This document shows positions 54,014-62,842 of a stretch of DNA of 64,000 bases, one piece after another. The stretch is from Actinoplanes sp. NBC_00393 (GTDB lineage Bacteria > Actinomycetota > Actinomycetes > Mycobacteriales > Micromonosporaceae). The translations under genes were made by a program, and so were the position numbers. The first letter of the stretch is position 1; every line of letters starts with the position of its first letter. The notes under the pieces were generated by a model, which ran no database searches, was not told where the DNA came from, and saw nothing but the letters and a program-made list of their open reading frames with translations. The stretch lies in the NCBI RefSeq assembly GCF_036053395.1, contig NZ_CP107942.1, positions 3,376,501 to 3,440,500 of the forward strand. Direction: 5' to 3'.

Positions 54014-54080
54014 TCGAGCAGCTACACGCAGTGTGACGGTGCGCAGGCGCCGGAGAAGCGCTTCGCGGCAGAAGCGGACG
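54014..54080 (+). repeat. Interspersed repeat, copy G (type 2)
   Basis: It reads CGAGCAGCTACACGCAGTG, TGACGG, CAGGCGCCGGAGAAGCGC and ends GCGGCAGAAGCGGACGCC. It is very close to copy A2, which lies 9.3 kb away. Confidence 0.8.
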
Positions 54081-54119
54081 CCTGCTGCCTGCGGATCTAG
54101 GCTCGGGCGCTGTAGTCGT

Positions 54120-54452
54120 TCACTCCTGAGGTGCTTGCCCTGCAAGTACGCGCCGGCGTCGCTTCTCGTAGTCGGATGCTGTGATGACGCCCAACCCGTA
54201 CAGGCCGCGGTCGTTGCAGCTGTGGCCGCTTCCGAAGCTTTGGACCGTGTCCTCCAGCCCAACCCACGTCACTTGCACATGCTGCGGCGCCGGCTCCCAG
54301 ATGACTCCGGGATGTCCGTACCAGAGACGGTCGCACACAGGTGCCGGATAGCCGACGCCTACGACCAGATCGTCGGTGGTCGTCTCGCCGAGGTACTCGA
54401 CGAGAAGCCCCTTCGATAACCTGTCGATGCTCAGAACGTCCGGCGAGCTCAC
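54120..54452 (-). CDS. Unknown small protein in repeat-bounded region
   Basis: 110 residues from GTG 54452. It reads SIDRLSKGLLVEYLGETTTD, VVGVGYPAPVCDRLWYGHPG and GLYGLGVITASDYEKRRRRV. The last part resembles SHOCT-type C-terminal helices (GxITxxEYExKRxxLL), so it may bear a degenerate SHOCT motif. Soluble, no signal. It is a lone gene bounded by repeats G and H. Confidence 0.7.
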   Translation of the reverse strand: MSSPDVLSIDRLSKGLLVEYLGETTTDDLVVGVGYPAPVCDRLWYGHPGVIWEPAPQHVQVTWVGLEDTVQSFGSGHSCNDRGLYGLGVITASDYEKRRRRVLAGQAPQE

Positions 54453-54520
54453 CCGGGCAGCCTAAATCAGCGCGCCGCCCACTCGCACGGCAGTTGATCG
54501 TCATACCCTGGGGCCGCGGG

Positions 54521-54604
54521 AGTGCGTACCAGCCTCCGGTGGCGTCGCGCAGAACGACGTGACCGATGCACGGAGCGCCGCGCCCGGCCAGCGGCAGGAG
54601 AGTG
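54521..54604 (+). repeat. Interspersed hairpin repeat, copy H (type 1, diverged)
   Basis: It reads GTGCGTACCAGCCTCCGG, a core of CGTGACCG at 54557-54564, CACGGAGCGCCGCG and GGCCAGCGGCAGGAG. The overall layout matches copies A1, B and D, with more differences in the left arm. Confidence 0.75.
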
Positions 54605-54628
54605 CGTCGGCTTAGGGTCTACCTGCCG

Positions 54629-55279
54629 TCAATTTTCGACGAATGTATCGAGACGGGCACGGTCGACAATGATGATTCCGTGCGTAGCCTGCTTGACAGC
54701 ACCAGCGTGAGTTAATCGCGCCAATGCCCGATTCACAGTGACACGACTGAGGCCGAGAACGCGAGCCAACTGCTCCTGCGATCCGCGCCAGGCGACCGGT
54801 TGATCGCGGTTCTGCTCGCTCAACCAGCCAGCAATCTGTGCTACGGCAGGCAAAGTAGCGAACTGGGCGAGTCGCCGCCTAGCGGCCATGGCGTCCCGCG
54901 CCAACTGGGCGAGCACGTGCTTGCGCACCGATCGTTCCTCCTCCAGCAGGTCCAGGAAAGCAGCGGGAGGTAGTAGGCGTACGAAAATATTGGTCAGCGC
55001 CATCAAGCCGGTTGCGGGTGGATGCCCGCCGAGTGCCGCGGCCTTGTCCACGATCACCGGACCAGTCCACTGCTCGGGCCACACCTCGACACCGGCGGGC
55101 CGGCTGTGTGTTGCCACGACCGTCCCCGACATAAGGAACATCACCGAACTCGGCGCCTCACCGGCTGGCCGCAGCACGGCACCCGCGGCAAAGTGTGCCG
55201 TCCGTGTCCGACCTGCCAGCTTCTCCAACGCGGTAGGCGTGAGCGTATGCAGGGCCGGGATAGAAGCCAAAGAGGTCAT
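54629..55279 (-). CDS. Crp/Fnr-family regulator
   Basis: 216 residues from ATG 55279. The cyclic-nucleotide-binding fold is seen from HFAAGAVLRPAGEAPSSVMF through SGTVVATHSRPAGVEVWPEQ. A long dimer helix follows, then a winged helix (WRGSQEQLARVLGLSRVTVN, RALARLTHAGAVK). The residues expected to bind cAMP (GELA with downstream Arg-Ser/Thr) are not conserved, so the ligand may differ. The start codon overlaps a palindrome at 55279-55294, suggesting autoregulation. It is divergent from a YciI-like gene. Confidence 0.92.
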   Translation of the reverse strand: MTSLASIPALHTLTPTALEKLAGRTRTAHFAAGAVLRPAGEAPSSVMFLMSGTVVATHSRPAGVEVWPEQWTGPVIVDKAAALGGHPPATGLMALTNIFVRLLPPAAFLDLLEEERSVRKHVLAQLARDAMAARRRLAQFATLPAVAQIAGWLSEQNRDQPVAWRGSQEQLARVLGLSRVTVNRALARLTHAGAVKQATHGIIIVDRARLDTFVEN

Positions 55280-55294
55280 GTATCAACTGATACA
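55279..55294. promoter_or_regulatory. Crp-like operator palindrome between divergent genes
   Basis: TGTATCAACTGATACA is a perfect inverted repeat of the form TGTAT-N6-ATACA, the spacing used by Crp/Fnr dimers. It touches the start codon of the Crp-like gene and lies 35 bp before the YciI start, so it could control both genes. Confidence 0.6.
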
Positions 55295-55328
55295 GCGCCA
55301 CGCGTCGGAAGCAACCTAGCCTGCAAGC

Positions 55329-55589
55329 ATGTGGATCATCGAGCTTCGTTTCCTCCCTACTCCTGAGCGATTGGCTGCGCGGCCGGCGCACCGCAGCCAT
55401 CTGACTGCCCTGCACCATGAGAACGTCGTCCGCATGGCGGGTCCTCTGGCGGGTGATGCCGGAGCCGTGATTGTCGTGGAGGCGCCCGACCGGAAGGCCG
55501 TTGACTCACTCATCGCCGCCGACCCCTATTTCGCCACCGCCGGTGTCGATGTCGTTCAGATTCGAGAATGGGAACCATTCCTTCAATAG
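55329..55589 (+). CDS. YciI-like protein
   Basis: 86 residues from ATG 55329 (MWIIELRFLPTPERLAARPA). The YciI pattern is clear: HRSHLTALHHENVVRMAGPL, DAGAVIVVEAPDRKAVDSLI and AADPYFATAGVDVVQIREWE. The His in RSHL and the Asp in DPY are the putative catalytic pair of the dimeric ferredoxin-like fold. It may detoxify or bind a small substrate. It is controlled in all likelihood by the divergent Crp-like regulator. Confidence 0.9.
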   Translation: MWIIELRFLPTPERLAARPAHRSHLTALHHENVVRMAGPLAGDAGAVIVVEAPDRKAVDSLIAADPYFATAGVDVVQIREWEPFLQ

Positions 55590-55622
55590 CGGTGACGCAC
55601 TCATCTCGGCAGAAGTGCGCAC
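55587..55622 (+). repeat. Interspersed repeat, copy I (short)
   Basis: It reads ATAGCGGTGACGCACTCA and ends CTCGGCAGAAGTGCGCACC. Only the core and 3' box are kept; the 3' box matches copies D and E. It is the last copy I found. Confidence 0.5.
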
Positions 55623-55638
55623 CTGACCATGGCCATCC

Positions 55639-56012
55639 ATGGGCCCGCTCGTTCGCCGAGCCGGCACCGCTCCCGGCCCACCGGCGATCGACCAGACAGC
55701 CTTCGCCGCCTTCATCGCGTCCGGCCACTACGACCGCCACCTGCACCGCACCCGCCAGCGCTACCGGGCCCGCCGCGACCTGCTCACCGCGGCCCTGGCC
55801 CGGCACCTGCCGGCCGCCACCACCCACGGCATATCCGCCGGCCTGCACATCGTCTGCTCCTGGCCCGGCCTCGACGAGAAGGCCGCGACCGCAGCGGCCC
55901 GAGCCGCGTCGTCGACGTCATGACCTTGGCCGACTACCGCATCGAGCCGGGCCCGCCGCGCCGCTCGCCGTAGCCACGCTGGCCGCGGCCGTCACACCGA
56001 TCACGGCCCCGT
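55639..56012 (+). pseudogene. C-terminal remnant of a MocR/PdxR-type regulator (aminotransferase fold)
   Basis: The frame reads PAIDQTAFAAFIASGHYDRH, then LHRTRQRYRARRDLLTAALA and HGISAGLHIVCSWPG, typical of the C-terminal aminotransferase-like half of MocR proteins. After about 55915 frame changes are needed (VVDVMTLADYRIEPGPPR, then LAVATLAAAVTPITAP). The PLP-lysine and DNA-binding domains are absent. It is a decayed fragment. Confidence 0.65.
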
Positions 56013-56139
56013 GATGATCCGGCCGGCCCGGAAGGCTCATGTCGACTCGGCGGCGCGCTTCCGTTGCGCCTCGGCCTCGGCGCGTTCCTGTGCGGTCAGC
56101 CGGTAGCCCAGATGCCCGTGCTCCACGGCGGAGAGGATG

Positions 56140-57939
56140 TCAAGGGGTGACGATGGCGAACCGCGGATCGGGCTCGTCGGTGAGGCCTGCGATCATGGTG
56201 AACACCTTCGGGTCACCGTCGAACCGGACGCCGCTGCTGCCGGCGCCGCCGAGCATGCCCAGCAGCTGCGGCTTTGTCAGCGTGATCACGAGGTCGGCGT
56301 CGCTGAGCCGGCTGGTCGGATGATGGCTGAGCACGCCGTTGGACAGCTCCATGCGGTAGATGTCGCCGGTGTCGCTGAAATGCCACCGGATCGAGGCCGT
56401 GGTGTCCCAGGCGCGTTTACCGTCGAGGCGGATGGCGAGGCTGTCGAACAGCTGCGTCACCGTGAGAGCGCCCGCCATGCCCGCTGAACTGACCCCCATC
56501 GGCGCCACTGGACCGTGCAACTCCTGGGCCCCGGTGAGGAAGTTGTTACGCCAGGTCGCGCACTCCGATCCATGGCCGAGGCGGGTGAACACCTCGCTGA
56601 GCAGCGCCCTGGCGTCAGCATGGTTCGCATCCGCGAACACAGCGTGGCCAGCGAGTTCGGCGGCGAACCTCAGGTCTCCTGCGTCGGCGAACTCCCGGGC
56701 CCGGGTCACGGTGGCGTCGACACCGCCGATGACCTGGACGTAGCGGGCCGCGGCGGCTTCCGGCGGATGCTGCCACAGGTGGGCCGGGTTGCCGTCGTAC
56801 CAGCCGAGGTATCGCTGGTAGATCGCCTTGACGTTGTGGCTGACCGAGCCGTAGTAGCCGTGCGTGTGCCAGGCGGCGTCCAGCCCGGGCGGCATCTCGA
56901 TCATCTCGGCGATCTCGGTGCCGATGTAGCCCTGGTTCATCAACCGCAGTGTCTGGTCGTGCAGGAACGCGTACAGGTCACGCTGTTCCCTCATCAAGGT
57001 GACGATGTTGTCCGGGCCCCAGGTCGGCCAGTGGTGCGAGGCGAACGCCACGTCGCTGTCCTCGCTGAACAACTCGATCGCCTCGTTGATGTAACGCGAC
57101 CAGCCGCGCGCATCGCGGACCTCGGCGCCGCGCAAGGTGAGCAGGTTGTGCAAGTTGTGGGTGACGTTCTCGGAAAGGCACAATGCGCGCTGTCGCGGGA
57201 AATGGAAGTTCATCTCGGAAGGCGCCTCGGTGCCGGGCGTCATCTGGAAGATGATCCGGACGCCGTCGAGCGTCTCCTCCTGACCGGTGTGGGTAATGTC
57301 CAGGGTGGGTGCGAGCAGGCCGGCCGTACCCATCGATGTACCCGAGCCGAGCCCGACGCCGAGCGTTCCCGTCGCGCTCACCGGCAGGGCCATGCCGGTG
57401 TGGTACATGCCGCGGCGCAGCATCGCCGTCCCGGCGTACACGTTCTCCGACACCGCATGGTCCAGGAACCCGGCCGGAGCGATGATCGGCACGTCGGTGT
57501 CCGCGTCGACGACGCCGAGGACACCGCCGAAATGGTCGATGTGTGAGTGGGTGTAGATCACCGCGCGGACCGGCCGGTCACCGCGATGCGCCCGGTAGAG
57601 CGCCAACCCGGCCGCCGACACCTCTGCCGATACCGCAGGGTCGATCACGATCACGCCGGTGTCGCCCTCGACGAGGGTCATGTTCGACAGTTCGATGCCG
57701 CGCAGCTGGTAGATGCCTTCGGTCACCTCGAACAGGCCCTGGATCGCGGTCAACTGGCTCTGGCGCCACAGGCTCGGGTTCACCGTCGGCGGGCAGTCTC
57801 CCGCGGTCGCCGCGGTATAGGCGTCGGCGTCGTAGACCACCCGACCGTCCGACGCTTTGATGACGCCCGGCTCGAGGCGTGCCACCAACCCACGATTCGC
57901 GTTGTCGAAATCCGTACGGTCATCCAGGTTCGGAGACAC
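56140..57939 (-). CDS. Alkyl sulfatase (metallo-beta-lactamase fold plus SCP2-like tail)
   Basis: 599 residues from GTG 57939, with GAGGGAG nine bases upstream. The metal-binding motif THSHIDH is at about residues 130-136, with further ligands in CLSENVTHNLHNL and ASHHWPTWG. The N-terminal NRGLVARLEPGVIKASDGRV and the middle GYYGSVSHNVKAIYQRYLGW, DGNPAHLWQHPP are signatures of the SdsA1-type family. The C-terminal ~120 residues form the SCP2-like domain (LFDSLAIRLDGKRAW, SDADLVITLTKPQLLGML). It probably hydrolyses primary or secondary alkyl sulfates with inversion or C-O cleavage. No export signal was seen. Confidence 0.94.
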   Translation of the reverse strand: MSPNLDDRTDFDNANRGLVARLEPGVIKASDGRVVYDADAYTAATAGDCPPTVNPSLWRQSQLTAIQGLFEVTEGIYQLRGIELSNMTLVEGDTGVIVIDPAVSAEVSAAGLALYRAHRGDRPVRAVIYTHSHIDHFGGVLGVVDADTDVPIIAPAGFLDHAVSENVYAGTAMLRRGMYHTGMALPVSATGTLGVGLGSGTSMGTAGLLAPTLDITHTGQEETLDGVRIIFQMTPGTEAPSEMNFHFPRQRALCLSENVTHNLHNLLTLRGAEVRDARGWSRYINEAIELFSEDSDVAFASHHWPTWGPDNIVTLMREQRDLYAFLHDQTLRLMNQGYIGTEIAEMIEMPPGLDAAWHTHGYYGSVSHNVKAIYQRYLGWYDGNPAHLWQHPPEAAAARYVQVIGGVDATVTRAREFADAGDLRFAAELAGHAVFADANHADARALLSEVFTRLGHGSECATWRNNFLTGAQELHGPVAPMGVSSAGMAGALTVTQLFDSLAIRLDGKRAWDTTASIRWHFSDTGDIYRMELSNGVLSHHPTSRLSDADLVITLTKPQLLGMLGGAGSSGVRFDGDPKVFTMIAGLTDEPDPRFAIVTP

Positions 57940-58173
57940 GGTCGCAACTCCCTCGGTTAGCCGAACGTCTCTGCTCCGACGCTGCCATCCGAACCTGGCG
58001 CCCAACTCACCCGACGGGGATGAGATCGCAGGTTCAGCGCGGCGACGCCGCTCACTCGTGCACCGCGGGTCTCGAAGATGCCCAATCCGAGCATGGCGAA
58101 GTCGCCGCTCTTCATCCGCAGCGGTGGATGCGGCGGCTCCGTGCGGGCAGGAGGCTTGGTCAAGGGGTGTCGC

Positions 58174-58740
58174 GTGGATACGTCAGGTCTTGGGGTATTG
58201 CTCATCGGAGTGCTGCTGTGCTTCGCAGGAGTCCGCTCACTGAACCTGGCTGTGTTCGGGTCGGGCCTGGCAGTGGGATGGCTGGTCACCGAGCCGTTCG
58301 GCGCCTCGCTGCTGACGGCGTTGATCGTGGCGGTAGCCGCCGGTGTGGTCGCGCTGGTCCTGGCACGCATAGTCTTCCGGGCCGGGCTGTTCTTCGTCGG
58401 AGGTCTTGCCGGCGCGGTGATCGGCGCGAAGGTCTTCGGCCTGCTGCAACCTGACGGCGGCAGCCTGATCCTGCTGATCCTGTTCGTCGCGGCCTGCGGC
58501 TTCATCGGCGGCCTGGTGACACAGCGATTCCGCTGGGCGGCGCTGGCCGTCGTCTGTGCTCTGGGCGGCGCTGCGCTCGTCCTCAGCGGCCTGGCCCGGG
58601 CGTTCCCCGACCAGCTCGGCTTCCTTCGCGACCCGGCCGGGCAGGCGGAGGCAGCACTGACCGCGGGCGTCTGGCTGGCCGTTGCCGCGACAGGCTGGTC
58701 AGTCCAGCGCAAGCAACTGAGCAACAGCCGGCGGTCGTGA
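58174..58740 (+). CDS. DUF4203/TMEM198-like membrane protein
   Basis: 188 residues from GTG 58174, with AAGGGGT upstream; the in-frame region before this is not coding. Seven hydrophobic segments are rich in Gly and Ala (LGVLLIGVLLCFAGVRSL, LAVFGSGLAVGWLV, LLTALIVAVAAGVVALVL, FFVGGLAGAVIGAKVFGLL), the DUF4203 pattern. The C-terminal tail is basic (SVQRKQLSNSRRS). Function is unknown. It is convergent with the SulP gene. Confidence 0.78.
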   Translation: MDTSGLGVLLIGVLLCFAGVRSLNLAVFGSGLAVGWLVTEPFGASLLTALIVAVAAGVVALVLARIVFRAGLFFVGGLAGAVIGAKVFGLLQPDGGSLILLILFVAACGFIGGLVTQRFRWAALAVVCALGGAALVLSGLARAFPDQLGFLRDPAGQAEAALTAGVWLAVAATGWSVQRKQLSNSRRS

Positions 58741-58807
58741 CGAAGCGTGCTCTGGAGACCGGTCACGATCCCTCGGACCGTGTACGGCCACCGCCACGGC
58801 GGATGGG

Positions 58808-60514
58808 TCAAGCCGGCGGCCCGGTGCCGTCTTGCTGGCGGTGAGATTCGATCCAGGTGGTGGCCTCGTCGTAGGCGGCGTCGAGTGCTTCGAAGAAGAT
58901 CGGGGTCTGCTCGATCAGGTTGCCGGCGCCGAGAACGTCGGCGGTGCCGGTGCGGGTGAGCACCCGGGCCACAGCCGGGTCCAGGCCGACGATCATGAGC
59001 TGGCAGCCGTACCGGGAAAGATCTTGGGCGTGGCGCTTCAGCGCCTTGATGATGGTCGAGGAAGGCACGTCGGGCACGGTCCGCGCGTGCAGGATCACCA
59101 CCGCATTGCGTACGCCGTTCAGGCGCGGCCAGGCCTCGTCGAGTTTCGCCACCTCGGCGAAGAGCCCGGCGCCCTGGTAGTGCAGGACGGTGACCGTGTC
59201 GCTGGGCAGCTCGTCGGGGATCTCGGTGAGCCGCCACCGGCCGTCGGGCTCGCGGGCCAGGGCTTGGAGCCGGGCGGAGCGTTCGGCGTTGACCGCGTAC
59301 AGCAGCAGCGACAGCCCGGCGCCCAGCAGGATCGCCTGTTGCAGCGGCAGTTGCGTGGTGGCCACGAAGGTGACCAGCATCGCCACGGTCGGCAGCCATC
59401 CGGTGCGCCAGACCAGGCGGAGGTCCGGGATCCGGCCGGCGATCAGCTCGCCGCCGATGACCAGGATCAGGCCGCCGATGACCGGCATCGGGATCAGCTC
59501 GGCCACCCCGCCGGCGACCAGCACGACCAGGGCCAGGAAGATCCCGGCGAAGATGCCCGCCCAGCGGGTCCGGGCGCCCGCGCTGGTGGCCACCCCGGTC
59601 CGCGACAGCGAGCCGCCGGTCGGCAGCGCCCGGAAGAAGCCGCCGGCCAGGTTCGCCAGCCCCTGAGCGGTGAAGTCCTTCGACACGTCGGGGCGGGTGC
59701 CGTCCGGGTTGGGCACCGCGGCACCGATGCCGGCCGCCTGGGCCAGCGCGACCAGGGCCACCGCGACCGCGCCGAACAGCAGGTCCGGCAGCACCGACAG
59801 GTCGGGCAGGATCGGGTGCGGCAGCGCGTTCGGGATGGCGCCGATGTCACCGACGGTCCGCACGTCCAGGCTGAAGATCACCGCGACGGCGGTCATCACC
59901 ACGAGCGCGCCGAGCACCGCGAAGGGCTTGAGCCGGGGCACGGCGTGTACGACGGCCCAGACGGCGACGGTGCCGGCCGCGACCAGGACCGAGGTGAGGT
60001 CCCAGCTGCCAACGTGCGCGACCGAGTCGGCGATCTTGGCAAGGGTGTTGTGGGCGTCGGTCTCGTAGCCGGTCGCGTCGCCCAGGACCCCGGCGATGAT
60101 CTGCACCGCGATGCCGGTGGTGAACCCGGTCATCACCGCGTTGGACACGAAACTCATCACCGAGCCGAGCCGCAGCAGCCCGAACAAGACCATGATCACG
60201 CCGACCAGAACGGTCAGCGTCGCCACGTTGTTCAGATCGTCCGGCTCGAGCCCCGCCTCGGCCAGCACACTCTGCGAGGTCAACGCGATCGCGCTGGTCA
60301 GCGTGGTGGTCATCAGCACCGTGCGGGAGAACAACGATCCGACAGCGGTCGGCACCATCCCCGAGTACAACCCGAGCAGCGGGTTGAATCCGCCGATGCT
60401 GGCGTACGCCATCCCCTCGGGAATGCTGAACAGGCCGGTGACGAACCCGGACACCGCGTCCTGGCGCGTAGGACGCCCGAACTTCAGCCGCAGCCCGGAT
60501 CGCATGAATCTCAC
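58808..60514 (-). CDS. SulP-family anion transporter with STAS domain
   Basis: 568 residues. About twelve hydrophobic segments carry the SulP landmarks FSIPEGMAYASIGGFNPLLG, the LYSGMVPTAVGSLFSRT region and a GGFFRALPTGGSLSRTGVAT segment near residue 290. A C-terminal STAS domain spans about 430-555 (VTVLHYQGAGLFAEVAKLDE, VVILHARTVPDVPSSTI). It likely moves sulfate, bicarbonate or a similar anion. Its start overlaps the stop of the GAP-family gene by 4 bp (60511-60514), so the two are co-translated. Confidence 0.95.
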   Translation of the reverse strand: MRFMRSGLRLKFGRPTRQDAVSGFVTGLFSIPEGMAYASIGGFNPLLGLYSGMVPTAVGSLFSRTVLMTTTLTSAIALTSQSVLAEAGLEPDDLNNVATLTVLVGVIMVLFGLLRLGSVMSFVSNAVMTGFTTGIAVQIIAGVLGDATGYETDAHNTLAKIADSVAHVGSWDLTSVLVAAGTVAVWAVVHAVPRLKPFAVLGALVVMTAVAVIFSLDVRTVGDIGAIPNALPHPILPDLSVLPDLLFGAVAVALVALAQAAGIGAAVPNPDGTRPDVSKDFTAQGLANLAGGFFRALPTGGSLSRTGVATSAGARTRWAGIFAGIFLALVVLVAGGVAELIPMPVIGGLILVIGGELIAGRIPDLRLVWRTGWLPTVAMLVTFVATTQLPLQQAILLGAGLSLLLYAVNAERSARLQALAREPDGRWRLTEIPDELPSDTVTVLHYQGAGLFAEVAKLDEAWPRLNGVRNAVVILHARTVPDVPSSTIIKALKRHAQDLSRYGCQLMIVGLDPAVARVLTRTGTADVLGAGNLIEQTPIFFEALDAAYDEATTWIESHRQQDGTGPPA

Positions 60515-61185
60515 CAGAGGACGGTCAGCGCGTCACCGACCAACTTCGCGCCGATGACCAGGCACAGCACCGACATGATCACGGCGTTGTGCGCGCTCAT
60601 CCAGTCCTTGAGCCGGGCCAGCAGATCCTCCGACCGCTTGCCCATCGCCAGGTAGAGCACCACCGGCGCGGCAACACCCAGACTCGCGATGGCCGTGAAG
60701 ACCGCGTACGCCGCCGCCTGCTGCCCGCCCGGGATACCCGTCTGTGCGATCGCCGCCGCCCCGGCCACCGCCAGCAGCAGATTCTTCGGATTCGCGGCCG
60801 AGAGCAGCACCGCCATGCCCAGCGACTTTCCGGCACCGAACTGGTCGATCGCGTTCATCCATCCCGGCATGGACGCCTCCTCACCGGAGCGCGGGCGACC
60901 ACGGAACTGGCGTGCCGCGATGGCCAGCACCAGCACGCCCAGCACCAGCTTCAGCCAGCCGACCCAGGTCGCCGCGCCGTCGTCGCCGGTGCTGGCGGAC
61001 GGGCCGGCCAGTGTCAGCACGAGCGCGCCGACCACGCCGAGACCGAGCAGCCAGCCGAGCACGAACGCAGGCCCGTTGGTGCGGGCCCGCGGCGTGGTCA
61101 GCATCAGGATCACCGCGATGATCGGAATCGGGCTGAGCGCCACACCGACGGCCGTGGGCAGGGACTGTCCGATCGCTTCACCCAT
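60511..61185 (-). CDS. GAP-family (Sap-like) membrane protein
   Basis: 224 residues from ATG 61185 (MGEAIGQSLPTAVGVALSPI). Six hydrophobic segments, with the early motif SPIPIIAVILMLTTPRA, ARTNGPAFVLGWLLGL and later AANPKNLLLAVAGAAAIAQ, match the GAP/Sap family related to LysE-type exporters. The pairing with SulP by a 4-bp overlap suggests a joint transport role. The substrate is unknown. Confidence 0.9.
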   Translation of the reverse strand: MGEAIGQSLPTAVGVALSPIPIIAVILMLTTPRARTNGPAFVLGWLLGLGVVGALVLTLAGPSASTGDDGAATWVGWLKLVLGVLVLAIAARQFRGRPRSGEEASMPGWMNAIDQFGAGKSLGMAVLLSAANPKNLLLAVAGAAAIAQTGIPGGQQAAAYAVFTAIASLGVAAPVVLYLAMGKRSEDLLARLKDWMSAHNAVIMSVLCLVIGAKLVGDALTVLW

Positions 61186-61401
61186 ACCCGCACCCTGACC
61201 GGTGAAGGCCCGGCACTCATCACCCCGGCGAGATGAAGCCTGTACGGCTGAGCCTCGATGCCAGCCTCGGTCGCGGTCTTCGCGAACCGGGCCTCGCCTG
61301 CCAGGTCGACGGCGTGGGGTTCGCCCTGCAACATGCGAATCGGGTGAACTCACCCGCCCTGGGTGAGGCCGATTGCTGGCCGGGGTCGCTGTACTCCAGG
61401 G

Positions 61402-62751
61402 GTGAAGCAGCTACCGAGTTCCGTTGAGGTTGTCCGTATCCGGGGCGCGGCCCTGCTGAACAGGGCCGTGGAGGCGTACAAGTTCTTCTACCCGACGCTG
61501 TCGATGGTGCTGAACTTCGAGGCCCTGGAGAAGTACGGCGCCGCGCCGAACCGTGGTTTCCTCATTCAGCTGACCACGCCGGACATCGTCACACTGACCC
61601 AGAACTCTGACACCCCGTACGGGCTGGCCTGGGGTGACGCCTCGGCCGGCCCAGTCGTCGTGGAGATTCCGGCGGGACCGCTGATGGGCGTCGTCGACGA
61701 CACCAACTTCCAGTTCGTGACGAACATGGGGCTGGTCGGTAAAGAAGCAGGCGCCGGAGCGAAGTACCTGTTCCTGCCGCCCGGCCATGACGGAACCGTG
61801 CCGGACGGCTACCAGGTGCGCCAGCTGCTCACCAACCACTTCCTGATCTGTGCCCGGGCGCCGTTCCCGGACCCGAAGCAGGGTCTCGACTACCTGCGCA
61901 CGATCAAGCTGTACCCGCTCGCCGACGCCGGCGACCCGCCGCCCAACGACTTCACCGACGTCTCCGACCGGCAGCTGATCGCCAACCCGTGCGAGGTCGA
62001 CGGCACCTTCGGCGTGTGGGAGGCGCTCAAGCGCGCCCTCGACCTCGATGTGCCGTCCCCGGCGTACTACAACGCCTACGGCATGCTCGCCGACCTCGGC
62101 CTACGAAAGGACCGGCCGTTCGAACCGTCACCGCAGCTGCGAGAGATCCTCACCGAGGCCGCCCGGATCGCCGACGAGCAGCTGGTCGTCGCTGCCTTCG
62201 CCAGCGACGTACCCGAGCGGCTGGTCTGGCCCGACCGGCACTGGGAGTGGGTGGTGTTCTCCGAGGGCAGCAACGGCTACTACGAGGACGGGTTCCTGCG
62301 CCTGTCGGTGCGCGAACGCTGGTTCTACCAGGCCACCCTGGAAACCCCGAAGATGTTCATGCACCAGGAGGGCGCCGGGTCGATCTACTGGCTGGCCAAC
62401 ACCGACGCCCACGGCGCCGCACTCGACGGCGGGAAGAGCTACACGCTCACCGTGCCGTCGCCGGTGCCGGCCAAGCAGTTCTGGTCGGTGACCCTGTACG
62501 ACCTGGACACCCGCTCGGAGATCAACACCGAGCAGTTCAAGCCGGTGCTCACCTCGCTGCGCGACGACATGCCCCCGGACCAGGACGGCAACATCGTGCT
62601 CCACTTCGGCCCCGAGCGGCCGGCCGACGCCGACGCGCCATGGCTGCAGACCAGGCCGGGCGCCCAGTGGTTCGCCTACTTCCGGGTCTACGGACCTGGC
62701 GGCCCGGCGTTCGACGGAACGTGGAAGCCCTCGGACTTCCACCGGGGCTGA
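61402..62751 (+). CDS. DUF1254/DUF1214 protein
   Basis: 449 residues from GTG 61402. The N-terminal DUF1254 part has LLNRAVEAYKFFYPTLSMVL, TLTQNSDTPYGLAWGDAS and GPLMGVVDDTNFQFVTNMG. The C-terminal DUF1214 part has SYTLTVPSPVPAKQFWSVTL and LYDLDTRSEINTEQ, then GPGGPAFDGTWKPSDFHRG. No signal peptide is visible. The function of the family is not established. A second DUF1254 gene starts at 63493, with an IS remnant between them. Confidence 0.9.
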   Translation: MKQLPSSVEVVRIRGAALLNRAVEAYKFFYPTLSMVLNFEALEKYGAAPNRGFLIQLTTPDIVTLTQNSDTPYGLAWGDASAGPVVVEIPAGPLMGVVDDTNFQFVTNMGLVGKEAGAGAKYLFLPPGHDGTVPDGYQVRQLLTNHFLICARAPFPDPKQGLDYLRTIKLYPLADAGDPPPNDFTDVSDRQLIANPCEVDGTFGVWEALKRALDLDVPSPAYYNAYGMLADLGLRKDRPFEPSPQLREILTEAARIADEQLVVAAFASDVPERLVWPDRHWEWVVFSEGSNGYYEDGFLRLSVRERWFYQATLETPKMFMHQEGAGSIYWLANTDAHGAALDGGKSYTLTVPSPVPAKQFWSVTLYDLDTRSEINTEQFKPVLTSLRDDMPPDQDGNIVLHFGPERPADADAPWLQTRPGAQWFAYFRVYGPGGPAFDGTWKPSDFHRG

Positions 62752-62842
62752 CGGCGCGCCTCACGGTCGACGCTTCGAGATCCGGGTCAGCGATTTACAA
62801 CGCCACGCAGGCCGAGGAAACCGACGAGAGGAACTCCAGCAC

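Noticed and set aside
44606..55622. Classical integron array
   Set aside because: The repeats lack the GTTRRRY and RYYYAAC boxes of attC sites, genes run in both directions, and no integrase is in the window. Kept only as an analogy.
44606..55622. CRISPR array
   Set aside because: Copies are hundreds to thousands of bases apart, vary in length, and no cas genes are present.
56041..56139. Short minus-strand reading ILSAVEHGHLGYRLTAQERA just past the alkyl sulfatase stop
   Set aside because: It looks coding but has no start and is in a different frame from the sulfatase; could be a remnant or a missed frameshift at the sulfatase end.
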